A DNA stretch of 64,000 nt from Acidimicrobiia bacterium (GCA_035651955.1 DASRES010000035.1:1-64000); one strand, 5' to 3'. Shown: positions 9,292 through 18,661, counted from the stretch's first letter. The notes: a model not told the origin generated them from the letters alone. Program-made: numbers and translations.

Positions 9292-10323
9292 CTACCCGCC
9301 GCTGACGTCCTGGGGGCGGGCCTTGCCCGCGCCGATCCACGGCATCATCGACCGCAGCCGGTCGCCGACCTCCTCGATCGGGTGCTCGGCCGCCTTGCGG
9401 CGCAACGCGTTGAACACCGGGCGGCCGGCCTGGTTCTCGAGGATCCACTCGTTCGCGAAGCGGCCGGTCTGGATCTCGTCGAGGATGCGGCGCATCTCGG
9501 CGCGTGTCTCGTCGGTGACGATGCGCGGCCCGCGCGTCATGTCGCCGTACTCGGCGGTGTCGGAGATCGAGTACCGCATGTTCGCGATCCCGCCCTCGTA
9601 GATGAGGTCGACGATCAGCTTCACCTCGTGCAGCGTCTCGAAGTACGCCGACTCCGGCTGGTAGCCCGCGTTCACGAGCGTCTCGAAGCTGGACTTGATC
9701 AGCTCGACGAGCCCGCCGCACAGCACGACCTGCTCGCCGAACAGGTCCGTCTCGGTCTCCTCCTGGAACGTCGTGTCGAGCACGCCGGCGCGCGTCGCGC
9801 CGATGCCGCGCGCGTACGCGAGCGCCGTCTGCTTCGCCTTGCCACTCTCGTCCGCGTGCACCGCGACGAGCGCGGGAACGCCACCGCCGTCCTCGAACGT
9901 CCGGCGCACGAGATGGCCGGGTCCCTTCGGCGCGATCATCCACACGTCGACGCCCTTCGGCGGGCGGATCTGCCCGAAGTGGATGTTGAAGCCGTGGGCG
10001 AAGGCAAGTGAGTCGCGCTCTTGGAGGTTCGGCGCGATGTCGCGCTCGTACACCGACGCCTGCTCGGTGTCGGGGAGCAGCACCATGATCACGTCCGCCT
10101 CGCGGCACGCGTCCGCCGTCGTGCAGACGCGCAGTCCCGCGGCCTCGGCCTTTGCCCACGACGACGACCCGTCGCGTAGACCGACGCGCACGTCGACGCC
10201 CGAGTCGCGCAGGTTCAGCGCGTGCGCGTGGCCCTGCGAGCCGTAGCCGAGGACCGCGACCTTCCGTCCGTTGAGGAGACCGGCGTCGGCATCGTCGTCG
10301 TAGTAGATCGTCGCGGGCATCAC
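9292..10323 (-). CDS. ilvC: Ketol-acid reductoisomerase
   Basis: An NADPH- and Mg-dependent enzyme (343 residues, class I length) that isomerises and reduces acetolactate or acetohydroxybutyrate in valine/isoleucine synthesis. The Rossmann motif [17 protein letters not shown] lies near residues 26-42. Metal and substrate residues sit in the segments [16 protein letters not shown] and IEEVGDRLR-like C-terminal helices. The start is ATG at 10323, preceded on the minus strand by AGGAG. It is the last gene of the ilvB-ilvN-hypothetical-ilvC run and is 40 bp from the upstream hypothetical gene. Confidence 0.97.
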   Translation of the reverse strand: MMPATIYYDDDADAGLLNGRKVAVLGYGSQGHAHALNLRDSGVDVRVGLRDGSSSWAKAEAAGLRVCTTADACREADVIMVLLPDTEQASVYERDIAPNLQERDSLAFAHGFNIHFGQIRPPKGVDVWMIAPKGPGHLVRRTFEDGGGVPALVAVHADESGKAKQTALAYARGIGATRAGVLDTTFQEETETDLFGEQVVLCGGLVELIKSSFETLVNAGYQPESAYFETLHEVKLIVDLIYEGGIANMRYSISDTAEYGDMTRGPRIVTDETRAEMRRILDEIQTGRFANEWILENQAGRPVFNALRRKAAEHPIEEVGDRLRSMMPWIGAGKARPQDVSGG

Positions 10324-10363
10324 GCGCTCCTGGGAGAACCGGGGTTCGAGGCGAGAGAGAAGG

Positions 10364-10774
10364 CTACGCGGCCGACGTCGCGCGCCCCAACGCGGCCGTC
10401 AGCGAGTCCGTGTCGGTGCGGACCATGCGGTGCACGTTGAGGTCGAGCGTCGACCCGGGCAGCGAGAGCGTCAGCTTGCCCCACAGCGAGCCGGGCGCGT
10501 ACCGCTCGACCCGCACCTCGCCGCGCGGGTACGCGGCGTCGATCGTCTTCGGCCGGCCCGTCCACTTGGAGCATCGCAGGAGCAGCAGCCGCCGACCGGT
10601 GAGCACGGGCGCATAGACGCGCACGGCGAAGAAGACCATGCACGCCAACGGACCGAACACGGGGCTCGGCCCCGTCTGCGCGGTCGGCACGACGACCTCG
10701 ACGTTCTCGCCCGCCTCGAGCTGGGGCATCACGAACCCCGCGATCCGCTCGCGCCGCTTGTCCAGCATCGGCAT
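10364..10774 (-). CDS. Hypothetical protein between ilvN and ilvC
   Basis: A 136-residue protein that I do not recognise. It starts [18 protein letters not shown], has one moderately hydrophobic stretch ([18 protein letters not shown], about residues 39-56), then a mostly beta-strand region ([33 protein letters not shown]). That pattern is reminiscent of small PH-like or bacterial membrane-associated beta domains, but this is only an impression. It lies 28 bp after ilvN and 40 bp before ilvC on the same strand, so it is probably co-transcribed with the ilv operon and under the same attenuator. Nothing in its sequence suggests a catalytic role in branched-chain synthesis. Confidence 0.7.
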   Translation of the reverse strand: MPMLDKRRERIAGFVMPQLEAGENVEVVVPTAQTGPSPVFGPLACMVFFAVRVYAPVLTGRRLLLLRCSKWTGRPKTIDAAYPRGEVRVERYAPGSLWGKLTLSLPGSTLDLNVHRMVRTDTDSLTAALGRATSAA

Positions 10775-10802
10775 GCCGTCGACCTCCGTGCCGCGCCGAA
10801 CG

Positions 10803-11345
10803 CTACGCGGTGCGTGTGCGCACGGCGCGCAGCCGGCCGGGCTGGCGCGCGAGGCGCGGCAACGCGATGCGACCGGTCCGCTGCAGCTCGAGGATCCCGA
10901 ACGGTGCGAGCAGGTCCGACATCGCGTCGAGCCGCGCGGGCGACCCGGCGACCATGATCGTCATGGCGTCGAACCCGACGTCCACGATGCGGGCTTCGAA
11001 GATCGAGGCGAGCTCGGTGACCTGCGAGCGCGTCTCCGGTCCGGCCTTCACCGTCGCGAGCATCAGCTCGCGCTCGACGCCCTCGTCCGGGCCCAGCTCC
11101 ACGATCTTGATGACGGGGATCAGCTTGTTGAGCTGCTTCGTGATCTGCTCGATCGGCGACGACTCGGCGTCGACCACGACCGTCATCCGGCTGAAGCGCT
11201 CGTCCTCGGTGGGCGACACCGCGAGCGAGTAGATGTTGTAGCCGCGGCGCGAGAACAAGCCGGCGACGCGCGACAGGACGCCGAACTTGTTCTCGACGAG
11301 CACCGTGAGGATGTGGTGCCGCGCCGTCTCTTCGCGCGCGCTCAC
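10803..11345 (-). CDS. ilvN: Acetolactate synthase small (regulatory) subunit
   Basis: The regulatory subunit of acetohydroxyacid synthase (180 residues). An N-terminal ACT domain (HILTVLVENKFGVLSRVAGL, about residues 9-80) binds feedback valine, followed by the conserved C-terminal domain (ELMLATVKA ... GRIALPR). The start is GTG at 11345, only 2 nt after the ilvB stop and preceded by the G-rich AAGGGGGGCGA inside the end of ilvB, so translation is likely coupled. A longer upstream extension in the same frame would overlap ilvB and is not supported. Confidence 0.95.
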   Translation of the reverse strand: MSAREETARHHILTVLVENKFGVLSRVAGLFSRRGYNIYSLAVSPTEDERFSRMTVVVDAESSPIEQITKQLNKLIPVIKIVELGPDEGVERELMLATVKAGPETRSQVTELASIFEARIVDVGFDAMTIMVAGSPARLDAMSDLLAPFGILELQRTGRIALPRLARQPGRLRAVRTRTA

Positions 11346-11347
11346 GA

Positions 11348-13069
11348 CTATCGCCCCCCTTCGCCGAACTCGGGGCCGAGGATGACGTTGTCGTTCGTGT
11401 CGCCCGCCGCGACCATCGGGTACACCTTCTCGCGGTAGTCGGTGCGGAAGTCGATGACGACGGGACGGTCGTCGATCTCGTTCGCCTTCTCGATCGTCGG
11501 CACGACGTCCTCCGGCGTGTCGACGCGCATGCCGACGCACCCCATCGCCTCGGCCCACTTCACGTAGTCGGGAAGGTCGGGCGAGAGGTAGACCTCGCTG
11601 TAGCGCTCCTCGTAGAACAGCTCCTGCCACTGACGGACCATGCCGAGGTACGCGTTGTTGAGGATCGCGACCTTCACGGGGATGCGCTCGGCACTCGCGG
11701 TGACGAGCTCCTGCGCGGTCATCTGGAAGCAGCCGTCACCGTCGACCGCCCACACCATCCGCTCGGGCTTGCCGACCTTCGCCCCGATCGCGGCCGGGAC
11801 CGCGAAGCCCATGGTGCCGAGCCCGCCGGAGTTGACCCACGTGTAGGGGTGCTCGAAGCGCCAGTACTGGCTCGTCCACATCTGGTGCTGACCGACGCCC
11901 GCGACGACGATCGTGTCGTCCGGCGTGTGGTCGCGCAGCGCCTCCACGCAGTACTGCGGCTTGATCGTGCCGCCCTCGGGCTGCTCGTACCGGAGCGGGT
12001 ACTGCGCGCGCCACTCGTCGATCTGACGGTCCCAGTCGGCCAGATCGGGCTTGCCGTGCTTCGCCTGCTCGGCGCGCAGCGCCTTCACGAGCTCCTCGAC
12101 GACGAGCCGCGCGTCGCCGACGATCGGCACGTCGGGGCGTCGCACCTTGCCGAGCTCGGCTGGGTCGACGTCGACGTGGATGACCTTCGCCTCGGGCGCG
12201 AACGCGCTCACCTTGCCGGTGACGCGGTCGTCGAAGCGCGCCCCGAGCGCGATCAACAGGTCGGCGCGCTGCATCGCGGTGATCGCGGTGTAGTTGCCGT
12301 GCATGCCCGGCATGGCGAGGCACAGCGGATGGCTGTCCGGGAACGCGCCGCGCGCCATGAGCGTCGTCACGACGTGCACGTCGGCGAGCTCGGCGAGCGC
12401 GCGCAGCGCCTCGGCCGCGCGGGCCTTGAGGATGCCGCCACCCGCGTAGATCACCGGACGCCGCGCGCTGTTGATGAGCCGCGCCGCCTCCTTGATCTGC
12501 TTCGCGTGGCCCTTCGTGTTGGGCTTGTAGCCCGGCAGCTCGACCGACTCGGGCCAGTACCAGTCCATCGCCGCGTTGGCGACGTCCTTCGGCACGTCGA
12601 CGAGCACGGGACCGGGGCGGCCGGTCGTCGCGACGTGGAACGCCTCGCGGACGATGCGCGGGATGTCGGCCGCGTCCGTCACCAGCCAGTTGTGCTTCGT
12701 GACGGGCATCGTGATCCCCACCGTGTCCGCCTCCTGGAACGCGTCCGTCCCGATCGACGTGTACGCGACCTGTCCGGTGATGACGACGAGCGGGATCGAG
12801 TCCATGTACGCGTCGCACAGCGGCGTGACGATGTTCGTCGCGGCGGGACCGCTCGTGACCATCGCGACGCCGGGCCGGCCGGTCGCGTGCGCATACCCCT
12901 CGGCCATGTGGCCCGCGCCCTGCTCGTGCCGCACGAGGACGTGCCGGATCGACGACTCGATGAGCGGGTCGTAGACCGGCAGGATCGCGCCCCCGGGAAG
13001 GCCGAACATCACCTCGACGCCTTGCATCTCGAGGCTCTTGATGAGGGCTTGGGCTCCGGTCAGCTTCAT
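11348..13069 (-). CDS. ilvB: Acetolactate synthase large (catalytic) subunit
   Basis: A ThDP-dependent acetohydroxyacid synthase large subunit of 573 residues, the first step of branched-chain amino acid synthesis. The N-terminal domain carries [14 protein letters not shown] and the catalytic Glu in [15 protein letters not shown] (about residue 50). The central FAD-binding domain is followed by the C-terminal ThDP motif starting [12 protein letters not shown] and ending in [12 protein letters not shown] (about residues 440-470). The start is ATG at 13069 with GAGG nearby. The gene lies behind a complete transcription attenuator and heads the ilvB-ilvN-hypothetical-ilvC operon. Confidence 0.97.
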   Translation of the reverse strand: MKLTGAQALIKSLEMQGVEVMFGLPGGAILPVYDPLIESSIRHVLVRHEQGAGHMAEGYAHATGRPGVAMVTSGPAATNIVTPLCDAYMDSIPLVVITGQVAYTSIGTDAFQEADTVGITMPVTKHNWLVTDAADIPRIVREAFHVATTGRPGPVLVDVPKDVANAAMDWYWPESVELPGYKPNTKGHAKQIKEAARLINSARRPVIYAGGGILKARAAEALRALAELADVHVVTTLMARGAFPDSHPLCLAMPGMHGNYTAITAMQRADLLIALGARFDDRVTGKVSAFAPEAKVIHVDVDPAELGKVRRPDVPIVGDARLVVEELVKALRAEQAKHGKPDLADWDRQIDEWRAQYPLRYEQPEGGTIKPQYCVEALRDHTPDDTIVVAGVGQHQMWTSQYWRFEHPYTWVNSGGLGTMGFAVPAAIGAKVGKPERMVWAVDGDGCFQMTAQELVTASAERIPVKVAILNNAYLGMVRQWQELFYEERYSEVYLSPDLPDYVKWAEAMGCVGMRVDTPEDVVPTIEKANEIDDRPVVIDFRTDYREKVYPMVAAGDTNDNVILGPEFGEGGR

Positions 13070-13110
13070 GGGGGTTCCTCTTCGTCGGGGCGGTCGACGT
13101 GTGCGGGCAG

Positions 13111-13136
13111 AAAAAACCCCCCGCCGTGGCGAGGGG
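13111..13136 (-). terminator. ilvB attenuator: intrinsic terminator with U-tract
   Basis: On the minus strand CCCCTCGCC, a short ACG loop and GGCGGGGGG form a GC stem directly followed by six T. This is the only textbook U-tract terminator I see in the window. It lies between the leader-peptide stop and the ilvB start, as expected for a transcription attenuator. Confidence 0.85.
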
Positions 13137-13143
13137 TCGGTGA

Positions 13144-13171
13144 GCGCACGCGCGAGACAGGCGGCGTGCGC
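13144..13171 (-). promoter_or_regulatory. ilvB attenuator: hairpin at leader-peptide stop
   Basis: The 8-bp arms GCGCACGC and GCGTGCGC are separated by 12 nt. The 5' arm on the minus strand overlaps the leader-peptide stop codon by one base, so a ribosome stalled in the leader would keep this hairpin from forming. This fits the pause or anti-antiterminator structure of an amino-acid attenuator. Confidence 0.6.
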
Positions 13172-13221
13172 TAGGTGACTACCAGGATGCTGGTCGGGAG
13201 GACGAGGGTGCGCGGCGACAT
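13171..13221 (-). CDS. ilvB leader peptide (attenuator, 16 residues)
   Basis: ATG at 13221 to TAG at 13171 encodes [16 protein letters not shown]. Six of 16 residues are Leu, Val or Ile, in two clusters (LVL and ILVV), which is the hallmark of a branched-chain amino-acid control peptide. Low charged tRNA would stall the ribosome here and prevent the downstream terminator at 13111-13136 from forming. No Shine-Dalgarno precedes the ATG; a -10-like element ends 9 nt upstream, so the peptide is probably translated from a leaderless mRNA. The role is inferred from layout and composition; ilvBNC attenuators are known in Corynebacterium and Streptomyces. Confidence 0.85.
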   Translation of the reverse strand: MSPRTLVLPTSILVVT

Positions 13222-13230
13222 CAAGGGTTC

Positions 13231-13260
13231 ATTCTGCCAGATCGAGCGGGGTCCCGACAA
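13231..13260 (-). promoter_or_regulatory. Promoter of the ilvB leader
   Basis: On the minus strand TTGTCG (13255-13260) and CAGAAT (13231-13236) are 18 nt apart; each matches 4 of 6 consensus bases. The -10 ends 9 nt before the leader-peptide ATG, so transcription would start at or near that ATG. The promoter fits into the 50-bp gap between the leader and the upstream esterase gene. Confidence 0.5.
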
Positions 13261-13271
13261 CATCGTTCCGT

Positions 13272-14459
13272 TCAGGCGGGCGTCGTCACGCTGACGTGGT
13301 TCAGCACGAACCAGCGCGACACCCACGGCAGCGAAGAGTGCAGGTTCCGGCTCCACGCGGAGAAGTTGTGGCCCTCGTCGTTGTGGATCCGCAGCGTGAC
13401 CGGGACGTGGCGCTCCAGGAGGATCCGGTACGCGAGCTTGCTCTGGTACACCGACGCGGTGTCGGTGCTGCCCGCGTCGAGGTACACGCCGAACGGTTGC
13501 TGGATGGGGATCGTCGCGAGGTACGCGCTCGGTGCGTTCGCGTAGAGCGCGGCCTTGTTCCTGAACAAGTTGCCCGTGTAGCCGTTGCGTGCCGGTGCGA
13601 GATACCCGGAGTGCGACACCGCGGCCGAGAACACGTCCTGGTGCCGCAGCGCGAGGTTCAGCGCGCAGTAGCCACCGCTCGACAGGCCGCCGATGACGCG
13701 CGCGTTGCGGTCGCCGAGCGTGCGGAACCAGCGGTCGATGTAGCGAGGTACGTCGTACGTCAGGTACGTCTGCACCTGCGGACCGCCCGGGATGTCCTGA
13801 CACTCCGTGTCCCGGCTGTAGCCGCCGTTGACATCGGGCATGACGACGATGAACGGCTGGATGCGGTGCTCCTGGAGGAGGTCGTCCATCGTGACGTCGA
13901 GGTGCCCGCCGCGCAGCCAGTCCACCGAGATCCCGGGCGATCCGTGCAGGAGGTACAGCACCGGGAAGCGCGCGTGCGCGTTCGCGGGATCGAAGTACTG
14001 CGGCGGGAGGTAGACGTACGTGTCGCGCGCCGGGATGCCCGACAGCGAGCCGGCGACCTCGACCTTCTGGACCGCGCCGTGCGTCATCTTCGACGTGCCC
14101 GTCGCGGCGACCACGTTGGCGTCGTTGCCGACGTGCGTCGCCGCGCCGCCCGTCGCGCCGCGCGGTGCCTGCACGGTCGGCGGTGCCGAGACGAGGTCGG
14201 GAGAGACGTCGCCCGACAGCGCCGCGAACGACGGGATGTACTGGTACTGCCGGTTCAACCCCACCGCGGTCGCGAGCACGCCGAGCAGCAGGCAGGTGAC
14301 GATCGCCCAACCGCGCAGCAGCATGGCGCGCGCGTTGCTGATGACGGGGAGCCCGCGCCGGCGCCTCCGCAGCCGCAGGACGTCGAGCACCGCCCACGCG
14401 AGGAGCGGGACGATCGCCAGCGCGATCAGGAATGCGTAGAACCAGGTCGCGACCAGCAT
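13272..14459 (-). CDS. Membrane-anchored Ag85/esterase-D-like alpha/beta hydrolase
   Basis: 395 residues. Two N-terminal hydrophobic helices (about 5-25 and 47-68) anchor the protein, so the catalytic domain is probably outside the membrane. The hydrolase part has LYLLHGSPG, the nucleophile elbow GLSSGGY (Ser), an acid in the YLDAGSTDTAS region and a C-terminal His in NDEGHNFSAW, the pattern of the esterase/antigen 85 family. It may act on lipids or cell-wall esters; the substrate is unknown. Its ATG shares one base with the TGA of the upstream MprF-like gene, so the two are translationally coupled and likely act on the same envelope pathway. Confidence 0.82.
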   Translation of the reverse strand: MLVATWFYAFLIALAIVPLLAWAVLDVLRLRRRRRGLPVISNARAMLLRGWAIVTCLLLGVLATAVGLNRQYQYIPSFAALSGDVSPDLVSAPPTVQAPRGATGGAATHVGNDANVVAATGTSKMTHGAVQKVEVAGSLSGIPARDTYVYLPPQYFDPANAHARFPVLYLLHGSPGISVDWLRGGHLDVTMDDLLQEHRIQPFIVVMPDVNGGYSRDTECQDIPGGPQVQTYLTYDVPRYIDRWFRTLGDRNARVIGGLSSGGYCALNLALRHQDVFSAAVSHSGYLAPARNGYTGNLFRNKAALYANAPSAYLATIPIQQPFGVYLDAGSTDTASVYQSKLAYRILLERHVPVTLRIHNDEGHNFSAWSRNLHSSLPWVSRWFVLNHVSVTTPA

Positions 14460-16333
14460 CAGCGGGTGCGCACTGGCTCTGCTTCCGCCGCGTGCTTCCG
14501 GTTCCGGCCCGGGCGCGCCGGCACGGGCCGCGTCCCGCCACCGTGGTCGTCGTCGCGGTCGCCGTGGTCACGGCCGACGGGCGCGTCGCCCACGCAGGTC
14601 GCGCAGCCGTCGTTGCGGTTGCGGTCGAACGGGAGGAACGCCTCCGCGCTCAACGCCGCGATCGCGACCGGCGCGAGGTCGCCCGCGGAGCGGTAGACGA
14701 GGTACCGCGGGATCCACCGCGGGTGGAACTTCGCGTTGAAGTAGTAGAGGGACTCGATCTGGAAGTACGGGTTGAGCTTCTTGATCACCCAGGCCTCGGC
14801 CGCCTGGAACCGCGACAGCTCGGCACCCTCTTCGATGATCCCCTTGAACGCCGCGAAGTTCAGCGACACCTCCTCCACGCCGTTCTCGCGCGCCCAGCCG
14901 ACGGCGTCGACGATCATCCGCTCGTTGACGCCGTTCGGCCCGACCGTGTCACGCCGCATCGCGTCGAGCGAGAGCCCGCGACCGCCGCGGCACGGCACGT
15001 AGCGCTGAAACGCGATCGGCGCTCCGCTCGCGTCGCGGCACACGAGCACGACGCAGTCGCGGTCGCGGCCCGTCAGCAGCTCGTCGAGCGCCATCGAGAA
15101 GCCGCGCTCCGGCGCGCCGGCGCGGTGACGATCCGAGATCCCGACAAGCGCACGGCGGAGCGTCGGGTCGAGGTCGCCCTCCCGGTGCACCTCGGTCGTG
15201 ATGCCGAAGTTCCTCGTGCGGTTCGCGGCCTGTCGTACCGGGCGCATCGCGCGCCCCTCGAGCGTGAACGACGCGACGTCGATGACGGCCTCGTCGCCCA
15301 GGTACTGCGCGCGCAGGCCCGCGCCCTCGTACATCGGGAGGCGGTCTCCACGCGCGCCGATGACGGCGGGCCGCCAACCCTTGCGATCGCAGTGCTCGAC
15401 GAAGTGCGCGAGCGCGTCGGGGAACGACTCGGCCGCGCCGACCGGGTCGCCGGACGCGAGGCCGACCCCGTTGACGTACCGGTACGCGACCGCGGCGCGC
15501 TGGTCGGACGAGAACACGTAGCGCTTGTCGTGGCGCAGGGCGAACGGATCGAGCGTGTCGCCGTCGGCCCGGTCGGCGAGGACGCGCACGCGCTCGAGGT
15601 CGGCGTGGTGGCCGACGGTCAGCTCGGCGACGGGCGCCAGCGCGAGCAGCACGATCGCGGCGACGCTCAGCGCACCGACGATCGTGATGGTCGGCGGGAA
15701 CCAGTGCCCGAAGCCGCCGGCGACGTGCAACGGACCGGTCATGCCGACGAGCCGCGCGCCGACCTCGTGCAGCGCGCGCGGCAACGTAGGCGTCGGGTGG
15801 ATCCGGCTCCTGCGGATCGCCAGGCCGACCAGCCCGTACGCGAAGTCGATCCCGATGACGAGCGGGACGACCTTCGCGAGCGTGCGCCAGCGCGCGTGCG
15901 GGACGGGCGAGTCGAACAGCCACCGGCACCGCCACAGCACCGCGGCGACCAACAGCGCGGCGATCGCCTCCTCGACGTCGAGGCCCTTGAGGACGTGCGT
16001 GACGGCGGAGACGCCGAGCAGCACGAGCGCCGCGTAGTAGGCGAGCCGGCGACGGTGCGCGAGGCCTCGACCGAGGAGGACGAGCCCGATGCCGAGGATC
16101 GCGGTCGCGCCCTGCGCCGCGCCCGTCATCGCGGGCGTCAGCACCTCGTGGAGCACGTGCATGCGGTGACGCAGCTCGGGCGTGAGCGCGGAGATCAGGT
16201 TGACGAAGCCGACGAGGGCGACCAGCAGTCCGAGCGCGCGCGCCTCGTTGCGTGCGGAGAGGTCGAAGCGGCCGACGAGCCTGCGTCGCTCGGTCCGCCG
16301 CGTGCGCTGTTCTTCTCGTGCTGCGACCGCCAT
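14459..16333 (-). CDS. MprF-like phosphatidylglycerol lysyltransferase-domain protein
   Basis: An integral membrane protein of about 624 residues. Six or so N-terminal hydrophobic helices are followed by a cytosolic DUF2156/GNAT-like domain (RYVFSSDQRAAVAYRYVNGV ... VSLNFAAF) as in MprF/LysX aminoacyl-phosphatidylglycerol synthases, which transfer an amino acid from tRNA to membrane lipid and lower its negative charge. Start: ATG at 16333, preceded by AAGGTAGAGG; a longer form from 16414 is possible. The C-terminal tail is unusually rich in Asp, His, Gly and Arg (DHGDRDDDHGGG). It lies downstream of a two-component system and overlaps the esterase gene by one base. The amino acid and the exact lipid are unknown. 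Confidence 0.8.
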   Translation of the reverse strand: MAVAAREEQRTRRTERRRLVGRFDLSARNEARALGLLVALVGFVNLISALTPELRHRMHVLHEVLTPAMTGAAQGATAILGIGLVLLGRGLAHRRRLAYYAALVLLGVSAVTHVLKGLDVEEAIAALLVAAVLWRCRWLFDSPVPHARWRTLAKVVPLVIGIDFAYGLVGLAIRRSRIHPTPTLPRALHEVGARLVGMTGPLHVAGGFGHWFPPTITIVGALSVAAIVLLALAPVAELTVGHHADLERVRVLADRADGDTLDPFALRHDKRYVFSSDQRAAVAYRYVNGVGLASGDPVGAAESFPDALAHFVEHCDRKGWRPAVIGARGDRLPMYEGAGLRAQYLGDEAVIDVASFTLEGRAMRPVRQAANRTRNFGITTEVHREGDLDPTLRRALVGISDRHRAGAPERGFSMALDELLTGRDRDCVVLVCRDASGAPIAFQRYVPCRGGRGLSLDAMRRDTVGPNGVNERMIVDAVGWARENGVEEVSLNFAAFKGIIEEGAELSRFQAAEAWVIKKLNPYFQIESLYYFNAKFHPRWIPRYLVYRSAGDLAPVAIAALSAEAFLPFDRNRNDGCATCVGDAPVGRDHGDRDDDHGGGTRPVPARPGRNRKHAAEAEPVRTR

Positions 16334-16503
16334 CGCCTCTACCTTCGCCGTCCCCGCGTGTGCGGGGCCGCCGCCGCGCCACGCATCGTGCATCGGCCGC
16401 GATGAGAGCAACATGAACCGATTTCCCGGAACGTGACGGGACGTTGGTCCCTTTTCGGACGGCTCGAGCGGCGCCGCGCGGCGCGACGCTGCGCCACCCG
16501 GCG

Positions 16504-17928
16504 CTACGCGGGCCGGCGCGGGAGCGACAGGCAGACGGACGCGCCGTGCCCGGTGTTCGTCGCGGTCGCGCGGCCGCCGTGTGCCTCCGCGATCGCGGCG
16601 ACGATCGCGAGCCCCAGGCCGGCACCGGCGCGCGGCGCCGAGCCGTTGCCGGCGTGCCGCCCGTCGCCGGTCGCCTCGTGCGTGAACCGCTCGAACGCGC
16701 GCGGCAGCAGCTCGGGCGGGAAACCCGGTCCGTCGTCCACGACCTCGACCGACGCGACGTCGTCGTGCGCGCTGATCCGCACGACGACCTCCTGGCGCGC
16801 GACGCGCAGCGCGTTCTGGACGAGGTTCGTCAGCGCGCGCTCGAGCCCGCCCTCGTCACCGCGCACGATCGCTTCGCCGTCGACGCGCACGTCGACACCG
16901 TGCGCGCCGCCCGCCCGTTCGACCCCGTCTACCGCGCGGCGCGCGACGTCCGCGAGGTCGACCTCGGGCCACGACGCGGGCGCGGCCGCGCGCGTGCGCG
17001 CGAGGACGAGGAGGTTCCGTGCGAGGTGGTCGAGCCGGTCGATCTCCTCGATGAGCGAGTCGATCGCGATCCCGGCCTCGCTCCCGTCGTCGACGGACAT
17101 CCGGGCCAGCTCCGCCTCGCCGCGCGCGATCGAGATCGGTGTGCGCAGCTCGTGGCTGGCGTCGTCGAGGAAGGCGCGCTCGTGCGCGACCGATCGCTCG
17201 ATGCGGGCGAGCAGCGCGTTCAGCCGGCGCGCGAGCTCGGCGAGCTCCTCGCCCCCCGTGGGAATCGACAGCCGCCGTTCGGGCCCCGTACCGGTGCCGC
17301 TCGCGACCTGCGCGGCCGAGATGGCGTCGGCCTCCTCGACCATCGACCGCACCGGTGCGAGCGCGCCGCCGGCGAGGAACCAGCCGCCGGTCGCGACGAT
17401 GATCGCCAGGATCGGCAGGCCCACGGCGAGCGTCAGCTCGAGTCGCTGCTCGGCGCGCGTCGTGTCGTCGAGCGACGTCCCGACCACGACGACGACGTGT
17501 TGCGCGCCCAGCTGCCCGGGGCCCGCGAGCAGGCGCGCGCGCTGCGCCTTCGGCGGGATCGACCGCACGAACGTGCGACGGTGCTGCATCGCGGTCGCGA
17601 GCTGGGTCTCGGTGAGGACGGGACTCCTGCGCAGGACGCGCGGCGCGGCGGCGAGGATGTTGCCGTCCGCGTCGATGACCTGCGCGAAGGACTCGGTGTC
17701 GGGCAGGAGCGGCGTGAACCCCGTCGCGTTCGTCGTGCTCGACACCTGCTTCTGCAATGCCGTGAACCGGCCGCTCAGCCCCTCGTCGAGCGACGCTCGG
17801 AGCTGGCTGCGGAACTCGAAGATCGCGACGACACCCGCGAGCACGCACAGCACGAGCGTCGCCGCGCCGAACACGAGGACGAGTCGCCCCTGGAGCGTGC
17901 GGGGCCGTCGCCGCAGGTGCTCGTCCAC
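16504..17928 (-). CDS. Two-component sensor histidine kinase
   Basis: A membrane sensor kinase of about 474 residues, partner of the regulator just upstream. TM1 is LVLVFGAATLVLCVLAGVVA (about 15-35), followed by an extracytoplasmic segment and TM2 LTLAVGLPILAIIVATGGWF, a HAMP linker, HisKA with the phospho-accepting His in DDASHELRTPIS, and HATPase_c with N-box LTNLVQNALR, G1 DDGPGF and G2 GAGLGLAIV. I chose the GTG at 17928, 7 nt after the regulator stop; a start at 18012 would overlap that gene by 77 bp. All key residues are present. The MprF-like gene follows on the same strand after about 170 bp. Confidence 0.92.
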   Translation of the reverse strand: MDEHLRRRPRTLQGRLVLVFGAATLVLCVLAGVVAIFEFRSQLRASLDEGLSGRFTALQKQVSSTTNATGFTPLLPDTESFAQVIDADGNILAAAPRVLRRSPVLTETQLATAMQHRRTFVRSIPPKAQRARLLAGPGQLGAQHVVVVVGTSLDDTTRAEQRLELTLAVGLPILAIIVATGGWFLAGGALAPVRSMVEEADAISAAQVASGTGTGPERRLSIPTGGEELAELARRLNALLARIERSVAHERAFLDDASHELRTPISIARGEAELARMSVDDGSEAGIAIDSLIEEIDRLDHLARNLLVLARTRAAAPASWPEVDLADVARRAVDGVERAGGAHGVDVRVDGEAIVRGDEGGLERALTNLVQNALRVARQEVVVRISAHDDVASVEVVDDGPGFPPELLPRAFERFTHEATGDGRHAGNGSAPRAGAGLGLAIVAAIAEAHGGRATATNTGHGASVCLSLPRRPA

Positions 17929-17935
17929 GCTCGCG

Positions 17936-18655
17936 TCAGACGCCGGGACGGTGCTTCCCCGCGGTCTCGACCGTGTGGCCCGACTCGGGTCGCCGCAACC
18001 GGTAGCCGACACCGCGGACGGTCTCGATCGACGAGCGCCCGAACGGGCGGTCGATCTTCTCGCGCAGGTAGCGCACGTACACGTCCACCACGTTCGAGGT
18101 CCCGTCGTACGCGAAGTCCCAGACGTGGTCGAGGATCTGCGTGCGCGACAGGACCTCGCCCTCGTGGCGCATGAACAGCTCGAGGAGCGAGAACTCCTTC
18201 GGGCTCAGGTCGATCGGCGCGCCGGCACGATGGACGGAGTGCGCGGCGGGGTCGAGCGTCAGGTCGCCGACCTCGAGCACCGACGGGCGCTCGCGCGCAC
18301 CGCGCCGGGTCAGCGCGCGCAGGCGCGCGTAGAGCTCGGCGAACGAGAAGGGCTTGGCGAGGTAGTCGTCGGCGCCCGCGTCGAGACCGGCGACACGGTC
18401 GCTGACGCCGTCACGCGCGGTGAGCAGGAGGATCGGCGCCCACCGCCCGCGGGCGCGCAGCTCGCGGCAGACCTCGAAGCCGTTCGGCGGCGGGATCATC
18501 ACGTCGAGGACGATCGCGTCGTACTGGTGCTCGGTCGCCATCCAGAGGCCGTCCTGGCCGGTCGAGGCGACGTCGACCGCGTACCCCTCGCGTTCGAGCG
18601 CCCGCCGTACGAGCGCAGCCATCTTCGTCTCGTCCTCGACGACCAGCACGCGCAC
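17936..18655 (-). CDS. OmpR/PhoB-family response regulator
   Basis: 239 residues. The receiver domain has acidic residues in VVEDETKM, the phospho-accepting Asp in AIVLDVMIP (about residue 53) and Lys in YLAKPFSF (about residue 103). The C-terminal winged-helix DNA-binding domain carries LSPKEFSLLELFMRHEGEVLS-type sequence and ends YVRYLREKI ... VRGVGYRLR. Start: GTG at 18655 opens VRVLVVEDE directly and has TACCAT 6 nt upstream; the longer frame from 18718 adds a non-conserved Gly/Ala-rich stretch. It probably controls the downstream kinase, MprF-like and esterase genes. The signal is unknown. Confidence 0.93.
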   Translation of the reverse strand: MRVLVVEDETKMAALVRRALEREGYAVDVASTGQDGLWMATEHQYDAIVLDVMIPPPNGFEVCRELRARGRWAPILLLTARDGVSDRVAGLDAGADDYLAKPFSFAELYARLRALTRRGARERPSVLEVGDLTLDPAAHSVHRAGAPIDLSPKEFSLLELFMRHEGEVLSRTQILDHVWDFAYDGTSNVVDVYVRYLREKIDRPFGRSSIETVRGVGYRLRRPESGHTVETAGKHRPGV

Positions 18656-18661
18656 GCCGGC

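Noticed and set aside
8011-10011. Long open frame on the plus strand opposite ilvC and its neighbours
   Set aside because: It lies antisense to clearly conserved ilvC and the PrmC-like gene, has no recognisable domain, and such open frames are expected in very GC-rich DNA.
14432-16405. Long plus-strand frame opposite the MprF-like gene
   Set aside because: Arg/Asp/Val/Glu-rich shadow of the real minus-strand gene, with no domain and no start signal.
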